DNA of 64,000 nucleotides from positions 2,029,501 to 2,093,500 of the forward strand of contig NZ_CP047023.1 of NCBI RefSeq assembly GCF_009796765.1, given 5' to 3'. The notes beneath the pieces are model-generated. The model was not told the origin of the DNA, ran no database searches, and was given only the letters and a program-made list of their open reading frames with translations. Origin of the DNA: Paraglaciecola sp. L3A3. GTDB lineage: Bacteria > Pseudomonadota > Gammaproteobacteria > Enterobacterales > Alteromonadaceae. This document shows positions 46,922-57,166 of the stretch, in pieces (the first letter of the stretch is position 1; every line of letters starts with the position of its first letter). The position numbers were made by a program, and so were the translations under genes.

Positions 46922-48328
46922 ATGCAGCTAAATTCGTTACGACAATTAACGTTAGTGAGTTTTGTCGTAGTTCTTGTACCTTTAGCTGCATTAGTTGGTT
47001 ATAGCCAACTAACCCTAAGTACTATAGCTAAAGTGACTTCTAGTGAAACAGAACAATCGATCGACATTGTCAGAAAATTGAGCAAAATGGAGAGTTTAGC
47101 TTTTGATATAGAAAGGTTAGTTCGTCAATTTTCTATTGTAAAAAAACAAGCATTAGTTGATTTAATTAATGAATCTACCCAACGTTTTACCACTCATCAA
47201 AATTATATTTGCCAATCTATTGCAGAACAACAAAGTTGTACAAATTTAACCAGTCGGATTAATTGGATCAGGCAAGTCACTCCACAAGTGGATTCTTTAT
47301 TATTAGATGCTCAATTAGCTGAATTTTCACAAAACTTAAGAGATTTAACCAATCAAGTGAATGTGTATTTAGATCTACGTATTCAAGATCAACAAAATTA
47401 TGTTGGCTCTGTTCAACAAAATCAATTTTGGTTTACAGGTTTATTATTGTCCGCTTCAATTTTACTGATTGTTTTTGGTTCTAAGGCTATTTTAAAACCC
47501 ATAGAAAAAATTGAACAAGTTATTGGCGCCATAGCACGCCAGGATAGTGTATTGCCTGTGATATCAAACTCAGGCCCAAAAGAAATAATAGTATTAGAGC
47601 ACCAGTTACATAATTTGGCATCTCGTTTAACCCAATTAGAAAATTTAAGAACGGCTTTGCTGCGACATGCTTCTCATGAATTAAAAACACCTTTAGCCAG
47701 TATTAAAGAAGGATGTTCACTTCTGACTGAACAGGTTGTTGGTTCGCTAAATGAGGATCAACAAGAGGTTCTGTCTTTATTGAACAGTAGTACCGATAGA
47801 TTAAACCAGCTTATTATTCAGTTACTTGATTATAATTTGTTGTTGCAACAGGGCAATCCTAAGTGCCAATTGATAGAAAGCAAAACATTGTTTGACGAGT
47901 TTGTTACAGAAAATAGTCTTGCTTTGAAGCAACATGACCATAAATTGAATATGAAAGTAGAAGTGCAGTCAATCTATGCCGATCCCCAATTATACCGTCG
48001 TATTTTAGATAATCTTATGTCAAACGCCATTGCACATGGTACTAAGGGACGTCCTATTACCATACACTTATACCAACAAGATAATATGTATGTGTTAGAT
48101 TTTGCTAATCGAGGACAAAAGATCCCACAACAGCAGCGTCATACTTTGTTTCAACCTTTTTATCGTGGTGAAGGCAAGCGAAATGATAGAGTGATAGGTA
48201 CAGGTTTAGGTTTATCTATAGTCGCAGATTGTGCTCGAATGATGATGGGCTCAGCAAAAATTGTTGATGTGGATTATGCTGATATTTGTATTAGAGTCAT
48301 CATCCCTATAAAAGAAGCAAATATATGA
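46922..48328 (+). CDS. glrK: sensor histidine kinase, GlrK/QseE type
   Basis: The 468-residue kinase has an N-terminal membrane helix (about 8-28), a helical periplasmic domain, a second helix (about 172-195), a HAMP-like linker, the H-box LLRHASHELKTPLASIKEG and the ATPase motifs DNLMSNAIAHG and GTGLGLSIVADCARMM. I start at 46922 rather than 46880 because ggaag lies 4 bases upstream. Its stop overlaps the next ATG (ATGA). With a lipoprotein and a sigma-54 regulator following, it matches GlrK-GlrG-GlrR (QseE-QseG-QseF), known for envelope stress and glmY control in enterobacteria. Confidence 0.9.
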   Translation: MQLNSLRQLTLVSFVVVLVPLAALVGYSQLTLSTIAKVTSSETEQSIDIVRKLSKMESLAFDIERLVRQFSIVKKQALVDLINESTQRFTTHQNYICQSIAEQQSCTNLTSRINWIRQVTPQVDSLLLDAQLAEFSQNLRDLTNQVNVYLDLRIQDQQNYVGSVQQNQFWFTGLLLSASILLIVFGSKAILKPIEKIEQVIGAIARQDSVLPVISNSGPKEIIVLEHQLHNLASRLTQLENLRTALLRHASHELKTPLASIKEGCSLLTEQVVGSLNEDQQEVLSLLNSSTDRLNQLIIQLLDYNLLLQQGNPKCQLIESKTLFDEFVTENSLALKQHDHKLNMKVEVQSIYADPQLYRRILDNLMSNAIAHGTKGRPITIHLYQQDNMYVLDFANRGQKIPQQQRHTLFQPFYRGEGKRNDRVIGTGLGLSIVADCARMMMGSAKIVDVDYADICIRVIIPIKEANI

Positions 48329-48891
48329 AAATAAAATATTTTTTTTGTTGTTTATTACCAATCTTTAGCGGTTGTGAATTATTACCTAAAGCAAAAGCTG
48401 ATCTCCCAAGCAATCCACATAAAGAGTTATTGAGTCAACCCATCTGTATCTGGGCTGCAGAAGAAGCTGGTGATTGTCAGGTAGAATATTGGCTGAGATA
48501 TTGGGCAAATATTGAAACTATAAGCTGGCTGCAACGAAAAAAACAAATTGAAAACTTATCAGAAAGTGATGAGGATTTACTCAGAAAAATTATATTGTGC
48601 CAAGGCAAAGGCACTCCATATCAAAGTCGTTTAAGAGCACAAATCTGGGCGGAAACTATTATGCCTAAGTTAAGTCCAGATATGCGTATGTTTTTAAAGG
48701 TTGCTCTCTATCAACCCAGTTTAGAAATGTTAGAAATGGAATCTGCTTTAGTAACCTTAAGTAAAACCAACAGTCGAAATCAAAAGTTGGTAGAGCAACA
48801 ACAACAACAAATTAATAAACAAAATAATCAAATTGACCAGTTACTTAAAATCGAAACCTCGATCATGAGTAGTGGCCAAAGGAATAATTAA
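48325..48891 (+). CDS. QseG/GlrG-like lipoprotein
   Basis: The 188-residue product has a signal peptide ending in the lipobox FSGC17. A Trp-rich middle (IETISWLQRKKQIENLSESDEDLLRKIILCQGKGTPYQSRLRAQ) and a Gln-rich coiled coil near residues 150-180 follow. Position between kinase and regulator genes, overlapping each by 4 and 1 bases, indicates the QseG/YfhG role. That partner is known to interact with the QseE kinase in E. coli. Sequence similarity to QseG itself is only moderate by eye. Confidence 0.75.
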   Translation: MKIKYFFCCLLPIFSGCELLPKAKADLPSNPHKELLSQPICIWAAEEAGDCQVEYWLRYWANIETISWLQRKKQIENLSESDEDLLRKIILCQGKGTPYQSRLRAQIWAETIMPKLSPDMRMFLKVALYQPSLEMLEMESALVTLSKTNSRNQKLVEQQQQQINKQNNQIDQLLKIETSIMSSGQRNN

Positions 48892-50231
48892 TGAAAGAAA
48901 CAATAACTACCGAACCCAGTGTCTTATTAGTAGACGATGATGAAAGTTTATTAAGGTTAATGACAATTAGGTTAAGAGGTGAAGGTTATCAAGTTCATAG
49001 TGCCGCTGGAGGAAAAGAAGCTTTAAAATTGTTAAGTACTAAAAATTTTGATTTAGTGCTGAGTGATTTGCGTATGCCTGGTTTAGATGGCTTAAGTTTA
49101 TTTGAAGAAATTATGGCATTAAAAAGGGATGTGCCAGTTATTTTAATGACAGCACATGGCACTATTCAAGACGCAGTAGAAGCAACACAGAGAGGGGTGT
49201 TTGGATTTTTAACTAAACCCGTTGATCATGATGAGCTCAGACAGTTAATGACCAAAGCCGTGGCCCAAAGCCAAGGCACTAGAAGCCCTAAGTGGTGCGA
49301 AAATATTATTACTCAATCAGTACAAATGGAACAATTACTTGATCAAGCTTATCGGGTTGCTCAGCGTGATGTTAGCGTCCTGATTAGTGGTGCAAGTGGT
49401 ACCGGTAAAGAGTTATTTGCTAAGGCTATTCACCAAGCAAGTAAACGAGCTGACAAAGCTTTTGTCGCCATCAATTGTGGTGCTTTACCCGAGAACCTGC
49501 TTGAGTCTGAATTGTTTGGGCATAGTAAAGGGGCTTTCACTGGCGCGGTGCAAGAACATCAAGGTTTATTTAGAGAGGCTGATGGTGGCACACTATTTTT
49601 AGATGAAATAGGCGACATGCCCGTTCCGCTACAAGTTAAATTATTGAGAGCCATTCAAGAGCAAACTATTCGACCTGTGGGTAGCAGCAAGCAGATAGAG
49701 GTAAATGTACGATTATTATCTGCTACTCATAAAGACTTGAACAAAGAAATGCAAGAGGGAAACTTTCGTGAAGATTTATATTATCGTCTGAATGTGGTTA
49801 ATCTTACTTTGCCAACATTACGTGAACGTTCTGAAGATATTCCTTTGCTAGCCAGGCACTTGTTAAGCTGCAGCGGTAAAAAACATGATGTTAATGTCAG
49901 TCGCTTTTCTGATGATGCTATGCAATTGTTAACTACCTGTTTATGGCCAGGTAATGTTAGGCAGTTAGTGAATGTAGTTGAACAGTGTGTTGCGTTAACT
50001 CAAACTCCTGTGATTGCATCACATTTGGTAGAGCAAGCGCTATCAGCTTCTGAGCAAAAGTGGCCAACACTTACTGAAGCTAGGGATGCATTTGAACATC
50101 AATATTTATTAAAATTATTAAAAATGACAGACGGAAATGTGACCAGAGCCGCAGAACTAGCAGGTCGTAATCGGACCGATATGCATAAATTGATGAAAAA
50201 ACACAATTTGCAGTCGTCGGACTTTAAATAA
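48891..50231 (+). CDS. glrR: sigma-54-dependent response regulator, GlrR/QseF type
   Basis: The 446-residue regulator has a receiver (acceptor Asp59 in LVLSDLRMPGLDG), a AAA+ domain with Walker A GASGTGKE (167-174), the sigma-54 contact loop GAFTGA (214-219), Walker B GGTLFLDEIGD, and a C-terminal Fis-type helix-turn-helix (NVTRAAELAGRNRTDMHKLMKKHNL). It activates sigma-54 promoters when phosphorylated. Translation is coupled to the lipoprotein gene (TAATG). Confidence 0.93.
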   Translation: MKETITTEPSVLLVDDDESLLRLMTIRLRGEGYQVHSAAGGKEALKLLSTKNFDLVLSDLRMPGLDGLSLFEEIMALKRDVPVILMTAHGTIQDAVEATQRGVFGFLTKPVDHDELRQLMTKAVAQSQGTRSPKWCENIITQSVQMEQLLDQAYRVAQRDVSVLISGASGTGKELFAKAIHQASKRADKAFVAINCGALPENLLESELFGHSKGAFTGAVQEHQGLFREADGGTLFLDEIGDMPVPLQVKLLRAIQEQTIRPVGSSKQIEVNVRLLSATHKDLNKEMQEGNFREDLYYRLNVVNLTLPTLRERSEDIPLLARHLLSCSGKKHDVNVSRFSDDAMQLLTTCLWPGNVRQLVNVVEQCVALTQTPVIASHLVEQALSASEQKWPTLTEARDAFEHQYLLKLLKMTDGNVTRAAELAGRNRTDMHKLMKKHNLQSSDFK

Positions 50232-50316
50232 TAATAAAAGACTTAATAAAAATCGCTGTTAATTGTTGTTAACTTGCTTACAATACGGCGAAATTTTATG
50301 GGGTAATAGTGTTTTA

Positions 50317-51102
50317 ATGCGATTGGCTTTAGGTATTGAATATGATGGGGCGAGTTATCATGGCTGGCAACGTCAACAATCAGTGGCAAGTGTTCAGCAA
50401 CATGTTGAAGAAGCATTGTCTGAAATTGCTAATGCACCTATTAAAGTAGTGTGTGCCGGCAGAACCGATGCGGGTGTGCATGCAACCTGTCAGGTTGTGC
50501 ACTTTGATACTGACTGCCAACGTCCTGATAGAGCTTGGTCAATTGGTCTTAATCGATTTTTGCCTGATTCAATCGCTGTAAAATGGGTGTCTCGGGTTGA
50601 TGAAGAGTTTCACGCTAGATTTTCTGCTACCGCTCGTCGTTATCGATATGTGATTTACAATAACCGTTTGCGAAATAGTATTTTGGCTAAAGGTGTCACA
50701 CATGTGCATGTTGACTTAGACCATGAGTTAATGCACCAAGCCGCGCAGCATTTAGTGGGAAGACATGATTTTAGTGCCTTTCGTGCGGTAAATTGCCAAG
50801 CCAATACCCCAGTACGTGATTTACAAAAAATCAGTGTGACCCGTTTTTCTGACTATATTGTGATTGATGTGCAAGCTAATGCATTTTTACATCATATGGT
50901 GAGAAACATTACAGGTTCATTGTTAGTGATAGGTAATAAAGTACAAAAACCAGAATGGATGAAGGCATTATTACAAGGTAAAGACAGAACCAAAGCTGCC
51001 GCAACAGCCAAGCCACATGGCTTGTATTTAGTGCATGTCACTTACCCAGAGCAGTTTGAATTACCTAAAAATCCCTTAGGCCCTTTATTTTTGCCTAATT
51101 AG
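50317..51102 (+). CDS. truA: tRNA pseudouridine(38-40) synthase
   Basis: TruA modifies positions 38-40 of the tRNA anticodon arm. The catalytic Asp51 lies in [20 protein letters not shown], and RRYRYVIYN and [13 protein letters not shown] are family motifs. The frame is open back to a TTG at 50263, but the ATG at 50317 begins at the conserved [11 protein letters not shown] and gives 262 aa, close to the E. coli protein. It heads the truA-accD-folC-dedD-cvpA-purF group. Confidence 0.95.
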   Translation: MRLALGIEYDGASYHGWQRQQSVASVQQHVEEALSEIANAPIKVVCAGRTDAGVHATCQVVHFDTDCQRPDRAWSIGLNRFLPDSIAVKWVSRVDEEFHARFSATARRYRYVIYNNRLRNSILAKGVTHVHVDLDHELMHQAAQHLVGRHDFSAFRAVNCQANTPVRDLQKISVTRFSDYIVIDVQANAFLHHMVRNITGSLLVIGNKVQKPEWMKALLQGKDRTKAAATAKPHGLYLVHVTYPEQFELPKNPLGPLFLPN

Positions 51103-51266
51103 CACTTCTAAGACCAGTTTTATTTTCGTGTTTAGCTAGTGAATGTGCTTTAATAGCGCTCTTATTTGCCACTAGGCTTACTACGATAAACTATGATTAG
51201 AGTTGTCGTTGAAAATTGTTAGTTTGTTTTGATTAATTATTCGCAAACTAAATTACAGGATTTGTT

Positions 51267-52118
51267 ATGAGTTGGATTGAAAAAATACTACCGCGTACTA
51301 AGTCGTTAACTAAAAGTAACGTACCTGAAGGCATTTGGACTAAATGTAAAGAATGTGCTGCGGTTTTATATAAATCAGAGCTAGAAAAACAGCTTGGTGT
51401 TTGCCCAAAGTGTGATCACCATATGCGTATTAGTGCACGAGTTCGAGTGAATAACTTCTTAGATCAAGGTGATCGTCAAGAGATTGGTGCAGAACTAGAA
51501 CCACAAGACTTACTTAAGTTTAAAGATTCTAAAAAATATAAAGATAGACTCAGTGCTGCGCAAAAAGCAACAAATGAGAAAGATGCACTGATTGTTATCA
51601 AAGGAAAATTAAAAGGTATGCCGGTAGCGGTTGCTGCATTTGAATTTTCATTTATGGGTGGCTCAATGGCATCTGTAGTTGGCGCTAGGTTTGTTAAAGC
51701 AGTGGAAGCATGTTTAGAACATAACATGCCATTAATTTGTTTTTCTACCAGTGGTGGAGCGCGTATGCAGGAAGCATTGATGTCATTAATGCAAATGGCT
51801 AAAACTAGTGCTGCCTTAGCTAAAATGAGTGAAAAAGGTTTACCATATATTTCTGTCTTAACTGATCCTACTATGGGTGGTGTATCTGCTAGTTTGGCCA
51901 TGTTAGGTGATGTAAATGTGGCAGAACCTAAAGCTTTGATCGGTTTTGCTGGACCTCGCGTTATTGAACAGACTGTACGTGAAACGTTACCTGAAGGTTT
52001 CCAGCGTAGTGAGTTTTTATTAGAAAAAGGTGCGATTGACGTGATTGTTGACCGCAGAGAAATGCGCGATAAGTTATATAGTTTATTATCTAAACTACAT
52101 CATCAACATCATCATTAA
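51267..52118 (+). CDS. accD: acetyl-CoA carboxylase carboxyltransferase subunit beta
   Basis: AccD forms the carboxyltransferase with AccA for malonyl-CoA synthesis. The zinc ribbon C27-x2-C30-x15-C46-x2-C49 is intact, and the crotonase-like core with [22 protein letters not shown] and [12 protein letters not shown] follows. The length of 283 aa is slightly shorter than in E. coli. The 164-bp gap from truA likely holds its promoter; folC starts 3 bp downstream. Confidence 0.97.
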   Translation: MSWIEKILPRTKSLTKSNVPEGIWTKCKECAAVLYKSELEKQLGVCPKCDHHMRISARVRVNNFLDQGDRQEIGAELEPQDLLKFKDSKKYKDRLSAAQKATNEKDALIVIKGKLKGMPVAVAAFEFSFMGGSMASVVGARFVKAVEACLEHNMPLICFSTSGGARMQEALMSLMQMAKTSAALAKMSEKGLPYISVLTDPTMGGVSASLAMLGDVNVAEPKALIGFAGPRVIEQTVRETLPEGFQRSEFLLEKGAIDVIVDRREMRDKLYSLLSKLHHQHHH

Positions 52119-52121
52119 CTG

Positions 52122-53408
52122 ATGGCACAAGTACCTTTAAACCAAGCCTCTTTAAAAGAGGCTTGGTCTCTTCAAGACTGGTTAACTTATCTTAACGAGA
52201 TACATCCAACTAATATTGAACTCGGACTTGAAAGAGTTTCCTCTGTATTTAAAACCCTAAATATCTCTTTTCTAGAAAAAACCGTGGTAACTGTTGCTGG
52301 TACTAATGGTAAAGGCACTACCTGTGCACTTATCGAACAGGCTGTGTTAGCGGCAAACAAAACAGTTGGGGTTTTTAGTTCTCCCCATTTAGTTGATTAT
52401 CGTGAAAGAGTCAGAATAAACGGTGAAATGTTAAGCGAAGCGGCTCACTGCTCGGCATTTTTGCAAGTGGAAAAAGCTCGTGGTAATACTTCGTTAACTT
52501 ATTTTGAATTTGGTACCTTGGCAGCAATGCAATTATTGTTTGATGCAGGTGTTGATTATTTGTTGTTAGAAGTCGGTTTAGGCGGACGTTTGGATGCAGT
52601 TAATATTATTGATCCAAATATAGCAGTGATTACTGGCATTGATTTAGATCACCAAGATTGGTTAGGTAATAGCAAGGAACTTATTGCTAAAGAAAAGGCC
52701 GGTATTTTTCGTGCTAATATTCCTGCTGTGATAGGGGAGCCAGAGCCAACTGAATCTTTACGACAAGCTGTGCTTGATTATCAAGTAGATGCCAAATGGC
52801 AAGGTAGTACCTTTTGTTATAGTGTCAACGAGCAAGGTTTTCATTGGCAGGGGAAGGAATCTAAGTTTGACTCTTTGCCTAGTCCTCATATACCGTTACA
52901 AAATGCCTCAACTGCTTTACAAGTGATTGAACTATTAAAGCTTGAGTTAGATCAACAAGCTATAGCTAGTGTGTTTAAACACACCAGATTACCTGGACGT
53001 AGACAGATCATTCAAAGTAATCCAACTGTCATTTTGGATGTAGCCCATAACCCACAGGCTACAAGGTTACTTGCTGCAGATTTGCGTCAGAAAAAATTTA
53101 AGCGACTTATTGCGGTAGTCGGCATGTTGGCGGATAAAGATATTAGCGAAACTTTAGCGCCAATGTTAGATTTGGTTGATAGCTGGTATTGTGCAGATTT
53201 AAATGTGCCCAGAGGTGCTAAAGCAAAGGCTCTTGTTTCGGTATTAGCCACTACAGAAAAAGTATTAGAATTTACCACTGTCGAAAATGCTTACTCTGAA
53301 GCATTACAACAAGCTGATAAAGAAGATTGTGTAATAGTGTTTGGATCATTTTTTACTATTACTGATATATTGAGTTTACACTCTAAATATTTGTTATCTG
53401 AGGATTAA
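52122..53408 (+). CDS. folC: bifunctional folylpolyglutamate / dihydrofolate synthase
   Basis: FolC adds glutamate to dihydropteroate and to folates. The Mur-ligase-type ATP loop GTNGKGTTCALIE, the GLGGRLDAVNI motif, ITGIDLDHQDWLG and the LDVAHNPQA segment of the C-terminal domain are all present. The length of 428 aa is normal. It lies between accD and dedD with gaps of 3 and 4 bp. Confidence 0.97.
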   Translation: MAQVPLNQASLKEAWSLQDWLTYLNEIHPTNIELGLERVSSVFKTLNISFLEKTVVTVAGTNGKGTTCALIEQAVLAANKTVGVFSSPHLVDYRERVRINGEMLSEAAHCSAFLQVEKARGNTSLTYFEFGTLAAMQLLFDAGVDYLLLEVGLGGRLDAVNIIDPNIAVITGIDLDHQDWLGNSKELIAKEKAGIFRANIPAVIGEPEPTESLRQAVLDYQVDAKWQGSTFCYSVNEQGFHWQGKESKFDSLPSPHIPLQNASTALQVIELLKLELDQQAIASVFKHTRLPGRRQIIQSNPTVILDVAHNPQATRLLAADLRQKKFKRLIAVVGMLADKDISETLAPMLDLVDSWYCADLNVPRGAKAKALVSVLATTEKVLEFTTVENAYSEALQQADKEDCVIVFGSFFTITDILSLHSKYLLSED

Positions 53409-53412
53409 TAGA

Positions 53413-54060
53413 TTGTCACCAGCATTAAAAAATCGTTTAGTTGGAACAATTATAGTTGTGGCTATTGCCGTAATTTTTCTGCCTGATTTATTAGATGGCA
53501 AAAAGGAATCGAAACGAGCTTTGTTTGTTGATTTGCCCACTAAACCAAAAATGAAAGAAGTTAAAGCTCCAAGTGAGTTTGATACCAGTAATATTCAAGC
53601 CTCCGCATCTCGTAAAATAGAAATAGTGACTGAACAAGCAGTCGATGATCCAAAACTGACAGAAACTAATGAGCCAATAACAGCAGCGGTCGAGAAAGAC
53701 TTGCCTGATGCAGAAATAACCCCTAAACCCGGGGTTGATGTGAAAATTGCAGATAAACCCAATACTTCTCTTGGCGAACAAACTGTTGTCGAACAAGATC
53801 CAGATAAATTATTATTAAATTCTGGTTGGGTTGTTCAGCTAGGCAGTTTTCGCCATCAAAAAAATGTCAATGACCTGCTTGGTAAATTAGAAAAGGCCGG
53901 TTACCGGGCTTTTAGTCGACCGGTTAAGACCCAGACGGGGAATTTAACCAAAGTATTTGTTGGTCCCGATTTAGATAAGAAAAAATTACAAGATGCATTA
54001 TCTCACCTAAAAGAATTAACCCAATTGCAGGGCAAAGTCACACCATTCACTGTTAGATAA
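53413..54060 (+). CDS. dedD: SPOR-domain cell division protein DedD
   Basis: DedD is a bitopic septal protein. The 215-residue sequence has one N-terminal membrane helix (about 8-26), a long acidic Pro/Lys-rich periplasmic linker, and a C-terminal SPOR domain (about 136-213; WVVQLGSFRHQKNVNDLLGKLEKAGY). The start is a TTG at 53413, 4 bp after folC, with aggatt upstream. The folC-dedD-cvpA-purF order supports the name. Confidence 0.9.
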   Translation: MSPALKNRLVGTIIVVAIAVIFLPDLLDGKKESKRALFVDLPTKPKMKEVKAPSEFDTSNIQASASRKIEIVTEQAVDDPKLTETNEPITAAVEKDLPDAEITPKPGVDVKIADKPNTSLGEQTVVEQDPDKLLLNSGWVVQLGSFRHQKNVNDLLGKLEKAGYRAFSRPVKTQTGNLTKVFVGPDLDKKKLQDALSHLKELTQLQGKVTPFTVR

Positions 54061-54202
54061 ATTTAATTTAACTAACATAAATAAAGTGATGAAAATTAGT
54101 GGGATTTTCCTTAAGTGTTTTGGTAGAATGCGCGCGATTTTAATTGTTTGCTGCTGATAATTTTATAGCGCCAAACCTCTTGAGCAGTTTGAAACGAACC
54201 TT

Positions 54203-54691
54203 ATGAATTGGATAGACTACACCATAATTGGTGTGATTATACTTTCCGCAGTGATTAGTTTAATCCGTGGTTTTGTTAAAGAAGCAATTTCTTTAGCTAT
54301 ATGGTTTAGTGCGTTTTTTATTGCCAGCCAATTTTATGTAGAACTGGCCACTTACATCACACAGATTGAAGACTTGATGATCCGCAATGGTGTCGCCATT
54401 GCCATTTTATTTGTCGCCACTTTAATCTTGGGTGGCTTAATTAATTATTTAATTGCGCAACTGGTAGAATTTACCGGATTGTCTGGCACCGATAGAGCCT
54501 TAGGTTTAGTTTTTGGTGCGTTACGTGGGGTTCTTATTGTTAGTGCTCTATTGTTCTTCTTAGATACATTTACACCCTTTTCAAAATCAAATTTATGGGA
54601 AACATCTATTTTGATTCCCGAATTCAGCTTAGTCATAGAGTGGTTTTTCGAGTATGTACAAAACAACTCGAGTTTTATAAAACCCGTTTAA
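54203..54691 (+). CDS. cvpA: CvpA family membrane protein
   Basis: The 162-residue protein has four membrane segments (about residues 4-22, 25-45, 62-85 and 100-122) and the family start [23 protein letters not shown]. CvpA is needed for colicin V production in E. coli and helps envelope homeostasis; its molecular action is unclear. A TAGAAT hexamer at 54124-54129 followed by a GC-rich discriminator may be its promoter. I saw no PurR box. purF follows after 13 bp. Confidence 0.92.
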   Translation: MNWIDYTIIGVIILSAVISLIRGFVKEAISLAIWFSAFFIASQFYVELATYITQIEDLMIRNGVAIAILFVATLILGGLINYLIAQLVEFTGLSGTDRALGLVFGALRGVLIVSALLFFLDTFTPFSKSNLWETSILIPEFSLVIEWFFEYVQNNSSFIKPV

Positions 54692-54704
54692 AAAGGTAAT
54701 TTAC

Positions 54705-56231
54705 ATGTGTGGTATTGTTGGAATTGTGGGGAAAGTGCCAGTTAGTCAAGCTTTATATGATGGATTAACTGTTCTCCAACATAGAGGTCAAGACGCTGCT
54801 GGTATTGTGACTATCAATAATGGTGTTTTTAATTTACGCAAAGACAATGGTTTAGTCCGAGATGTTTTTCATACTCGCCATATGAAAAAATTAACAGGGC
54901 AATTAGGTATTGGCCATGTTCGTTATCCTACGGCAGGCAGTTCAAGTTCAGCAGAAGCTCAACCTTTTTATGTTAATTCACCTTATGGTATTGCGTTTGC
55001 CCATAATGGTAATTTAACCAACGCCCATGAATTAAAAGATGAGGTAGTAAAAATATCTCGTCGTCATATTAATACCACTTCAGATTCTGAATTATTATTA
55101 AATATTATCGCTCATGAATTACAGATTTGTGAAGGGTTAGAATTAACTCCAAGCGAAGTGTTTAAAGCTGTATCTAATGTGCATAAAAAAATTCGTGGTG
55201 CTTACGCTGTTGTTGCGGCAATCATTGGCAATGGCATGTTGGCATTCAGAGACCCCTTTGGCATACGTCCACTAGCCCTAGGTAAACGCAAAACCGAATT
55301 TGGCGACGAGTATATGGTTGCCTCTGAAAGTGTCGCCCTAGATGCTGTAGGTTTTACTTTTGTGCGTGATGTTGCACCTGGTGAAGCAATTTATGTAACA
55401 GAAGCAGGCGTTTTACATTCTCAACAATGTGCTGAAAGCCCAATCAATGCGCCATGTATTTTTGAGTTTGTTTATTTTGCTCGCCCAGATTCTTTTATTG
55501 ATGGAATTTCTGTCTACGCCTCACGGGTCAATATGGGCCGTAAGTTAGGTCAAAAAATAGCTAAAGAATGGGCTGACTTAGACATAGATGTGGTTATTCC
55601 TATCCCTGAAACGTCATCAGATGTGGCATTACAGATAGCAATCGAATTAGATAAACCTTACAGACAAGGGTTTGTAAAAAACCGCTATATAGGCCGTACG
55701 TTTATCATGCCAGGTCAAACGTTACGTCGTAAATCGGTACGCCGTAAATTAAATGCTATACCTTCAGAGTTCAAAGGTAAAAATGTATTGTTGGTAGATG
55801 ATTCTATTGTGCGTGGCACAACGTCAGAACAAATTATTGAGATGGCCAGAGAATCAGGGGCGAATAAAGTGTATTTCGCTTCAGCTGCGCCAGAAATACG
55901 TTTCCCGAATGTATATGGTATTGATATGCCTTCAGCTAATGAGTTAATCGCTTATGGCCGTGAAATTGATCAAATTAGCGAGTTAATTAGAGCTGATGGG
56001 TTAATTTTTCAAGATATCCAAGATTTGGTTGATGCAGTGAGTGAACTTAATCCTGAAATCACCCGTTTTGAAACGTCTGTTTTTGATGGCAATTATATAA
56101 CTGGTGATGTTGATCATTCCTATTTAGAACGTATTGATAGCATGCGTAATGAAGGGGCCAAAAATGAGGGTACACAGACAGAATTAAGTAATTTAGAAAT
56201 GCATAATATGAGTCAAGGCTCTAGTCGATAG
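54705..56231 (+). CDS. purF: amidophosphoribosyltransferase
   Basis: PurF makes 5-phosphoribosylamine, the first committed step of purine synthesis. The N-terminal nucleophile Cys2 (MCGIVGIVG) and the glutaminase motifs [11 protein letters not shown] and AHNGNLTN are present. The phosphoribosyl-pyrophosphate loop [16 protein letters not shown] lies in the C-terminal half. The length of 508 aa is normal. It ends the cluster before a strong terminator. Confidence 0.97.
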   Translation: MCGIVGIVGKVPVSQALYDGLTVLQHRGQDAAGIVTINNGVFNLRKDNGLVRDVFHTRHMKKLTGQLGIGHVRYPTAGSSSSAEAQPFYVNSPYGIAFAHNGNLTNAHELKDEVVKISRRHINTTSDSELLLNIIAHELQICEGLELTPSEVFKAVSNVHKKIRGAYAVVAAIIGNGMLAFRDPFGIRPLALGKRKTEFGDEYMVASESVALDAVGFTFVRDVAPGEAIYVTEAGVLHSQQCAESPINAPCIFEFVYFARPDSFIDGISVYASRVNMGRKLGQKIAKEWADLDIDVVIPIPETSSDVALQIAIELDKPYRQGFVKNRYIGRTFIMPGQTLRRKSVRRKLNAIPSEFKGKNVLLVDDSIVRGTTSEQIIEMARESGANKVYFASAAPEIRFPNVYGIDMPSANELIAYGREIDQISELIRADGLIFQDIQDLVDAVSELNPEITRFETSVFDGNYITGDVDHSYLERIDSMRNEGAKNEGTQTELSNLEMHNMSQGSSR

Positions 56232-56251
56232 AAAAGAAAAAATTTAGTTAC

Positions 56252-56280
56252 AAAAAAGCCGCATAAATTGCGGTTTTTTT
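56252..56280 (+). terminator. terminator after purF
   Basis: A 12-bp stem (56252-56263 with 56269-56280, one G-T pair) with a 5-nt loop and a long T-run lies 20 bp past the purF stop. It may also end the minus-strand gene at 56300. Confidence 0.85.
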
Positions 56281-56299
56281 GTGGCTATTGTTAGTAGTA

Positions 56300-56899
56300 T
56301 TAAATTGTATAAACAGGCCCCATTCCCATGCTCCACAGAATAATAGAGGATGCCATCAAAATTGCTAATAGAACTAATCCACATGTGACTACTGAACTAG
56401 CATAGATAAAGCCCTTTTCTTCTGGAATATGCATTAATATCGGTGTGCCGGAATATAACAAGTAAACAGAATAAGACAAACCTACTAAGCCTACTGCCAT
56501 TACAAACCAAAGTGTTGGATAAAATGCAGCAAAACCTACCATAAATAGAGGGGTTGCAGTATATGCGGCCAATTCTAGTGATTGAGTAAAGGTGGGAGTG
56601 GCATCAAATGCTTTAGCCAATTCATTGATTAAAATGGCGAGTGCGATTACTCCGACTACAAGGCCGAAGTACATGCCTAAACTCATCATTAATGCACTGC
56701 TTTCGGTTAATTTAATTATATCGCCTACGCCAATACTCCAACCCAAATGTGCTGAAGAATAATAACTCATTAAAGAGGGGATTAAGGCGATAATGGCGAT
56801 GTGGCTTAAACTGTAAAAGTAACTTTCGTGGCGCACATCAATTGTATGCCATTCTTCTTTAGGGTGTGTGTAAAGGCCAAATAAGTGATTCAATATCAT
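56300..56899 (-). CDS. Yip1-domain inner membrane protein
   Basis: The 199-residue protein opens with HLFGLYTHPKEEWHTI, the typical start of bacterial Yip1/DUF1282 proteins, and has five hydrophobic segments (about residues 33-50, 71-92, 108-125, 130-148 and 165-188). Function is unknown; homologues are sometimes linked to stress responses. It is a single gene convergent with purF. Confidence 0.85.
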   Translation of the reverse strand: MILNHLFGLYTHPKEEWHTIDVRHESYFYSLSHIAIIALIPSLMSYYSSAHLGWSIGVGDIIKLTESSALMMSLGMYFGLVVGVIALAILINELAKAFDATPTFTQSLELAAYTATPLFMVGFAAFYPTLWFVMAVGLVGLSYSVYLLYSGTPILMHIPEEKGFIYASSVVTCGLVLLAILMASSIILWSMGMGPVYTI

Positions 56900-57166
56900 A
56901 TTACTACTCCGCTGATGACATCCATGTTTATGTTGATTACATAGTTTTTACATCTAATTAACAATAGTGTGTTTGAGTCTGTATGCTTCGTCAACTGTTT
57001 TGTGCACTTTATAGTCAACTTTTTTCTGCCATCACTAGCATTAGGCACTTTCCTCTCTCTTCCTATTCTGTAGACTTAATGATTAAATATCTTTACGTAG
57101 CCTGCTTGAACCTTTCTACAAGTTTGTAAAGGGCATATATCTGAGCATCTAAACTGGAAATGATTC

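Noticed and set aside
54061..54202. PurR operator upstream of cvpA-purF
   Set aside because: No sequence close to ACGCAAACGTTTGCGT was found, although the operon is PurR-controlled in E. coli.
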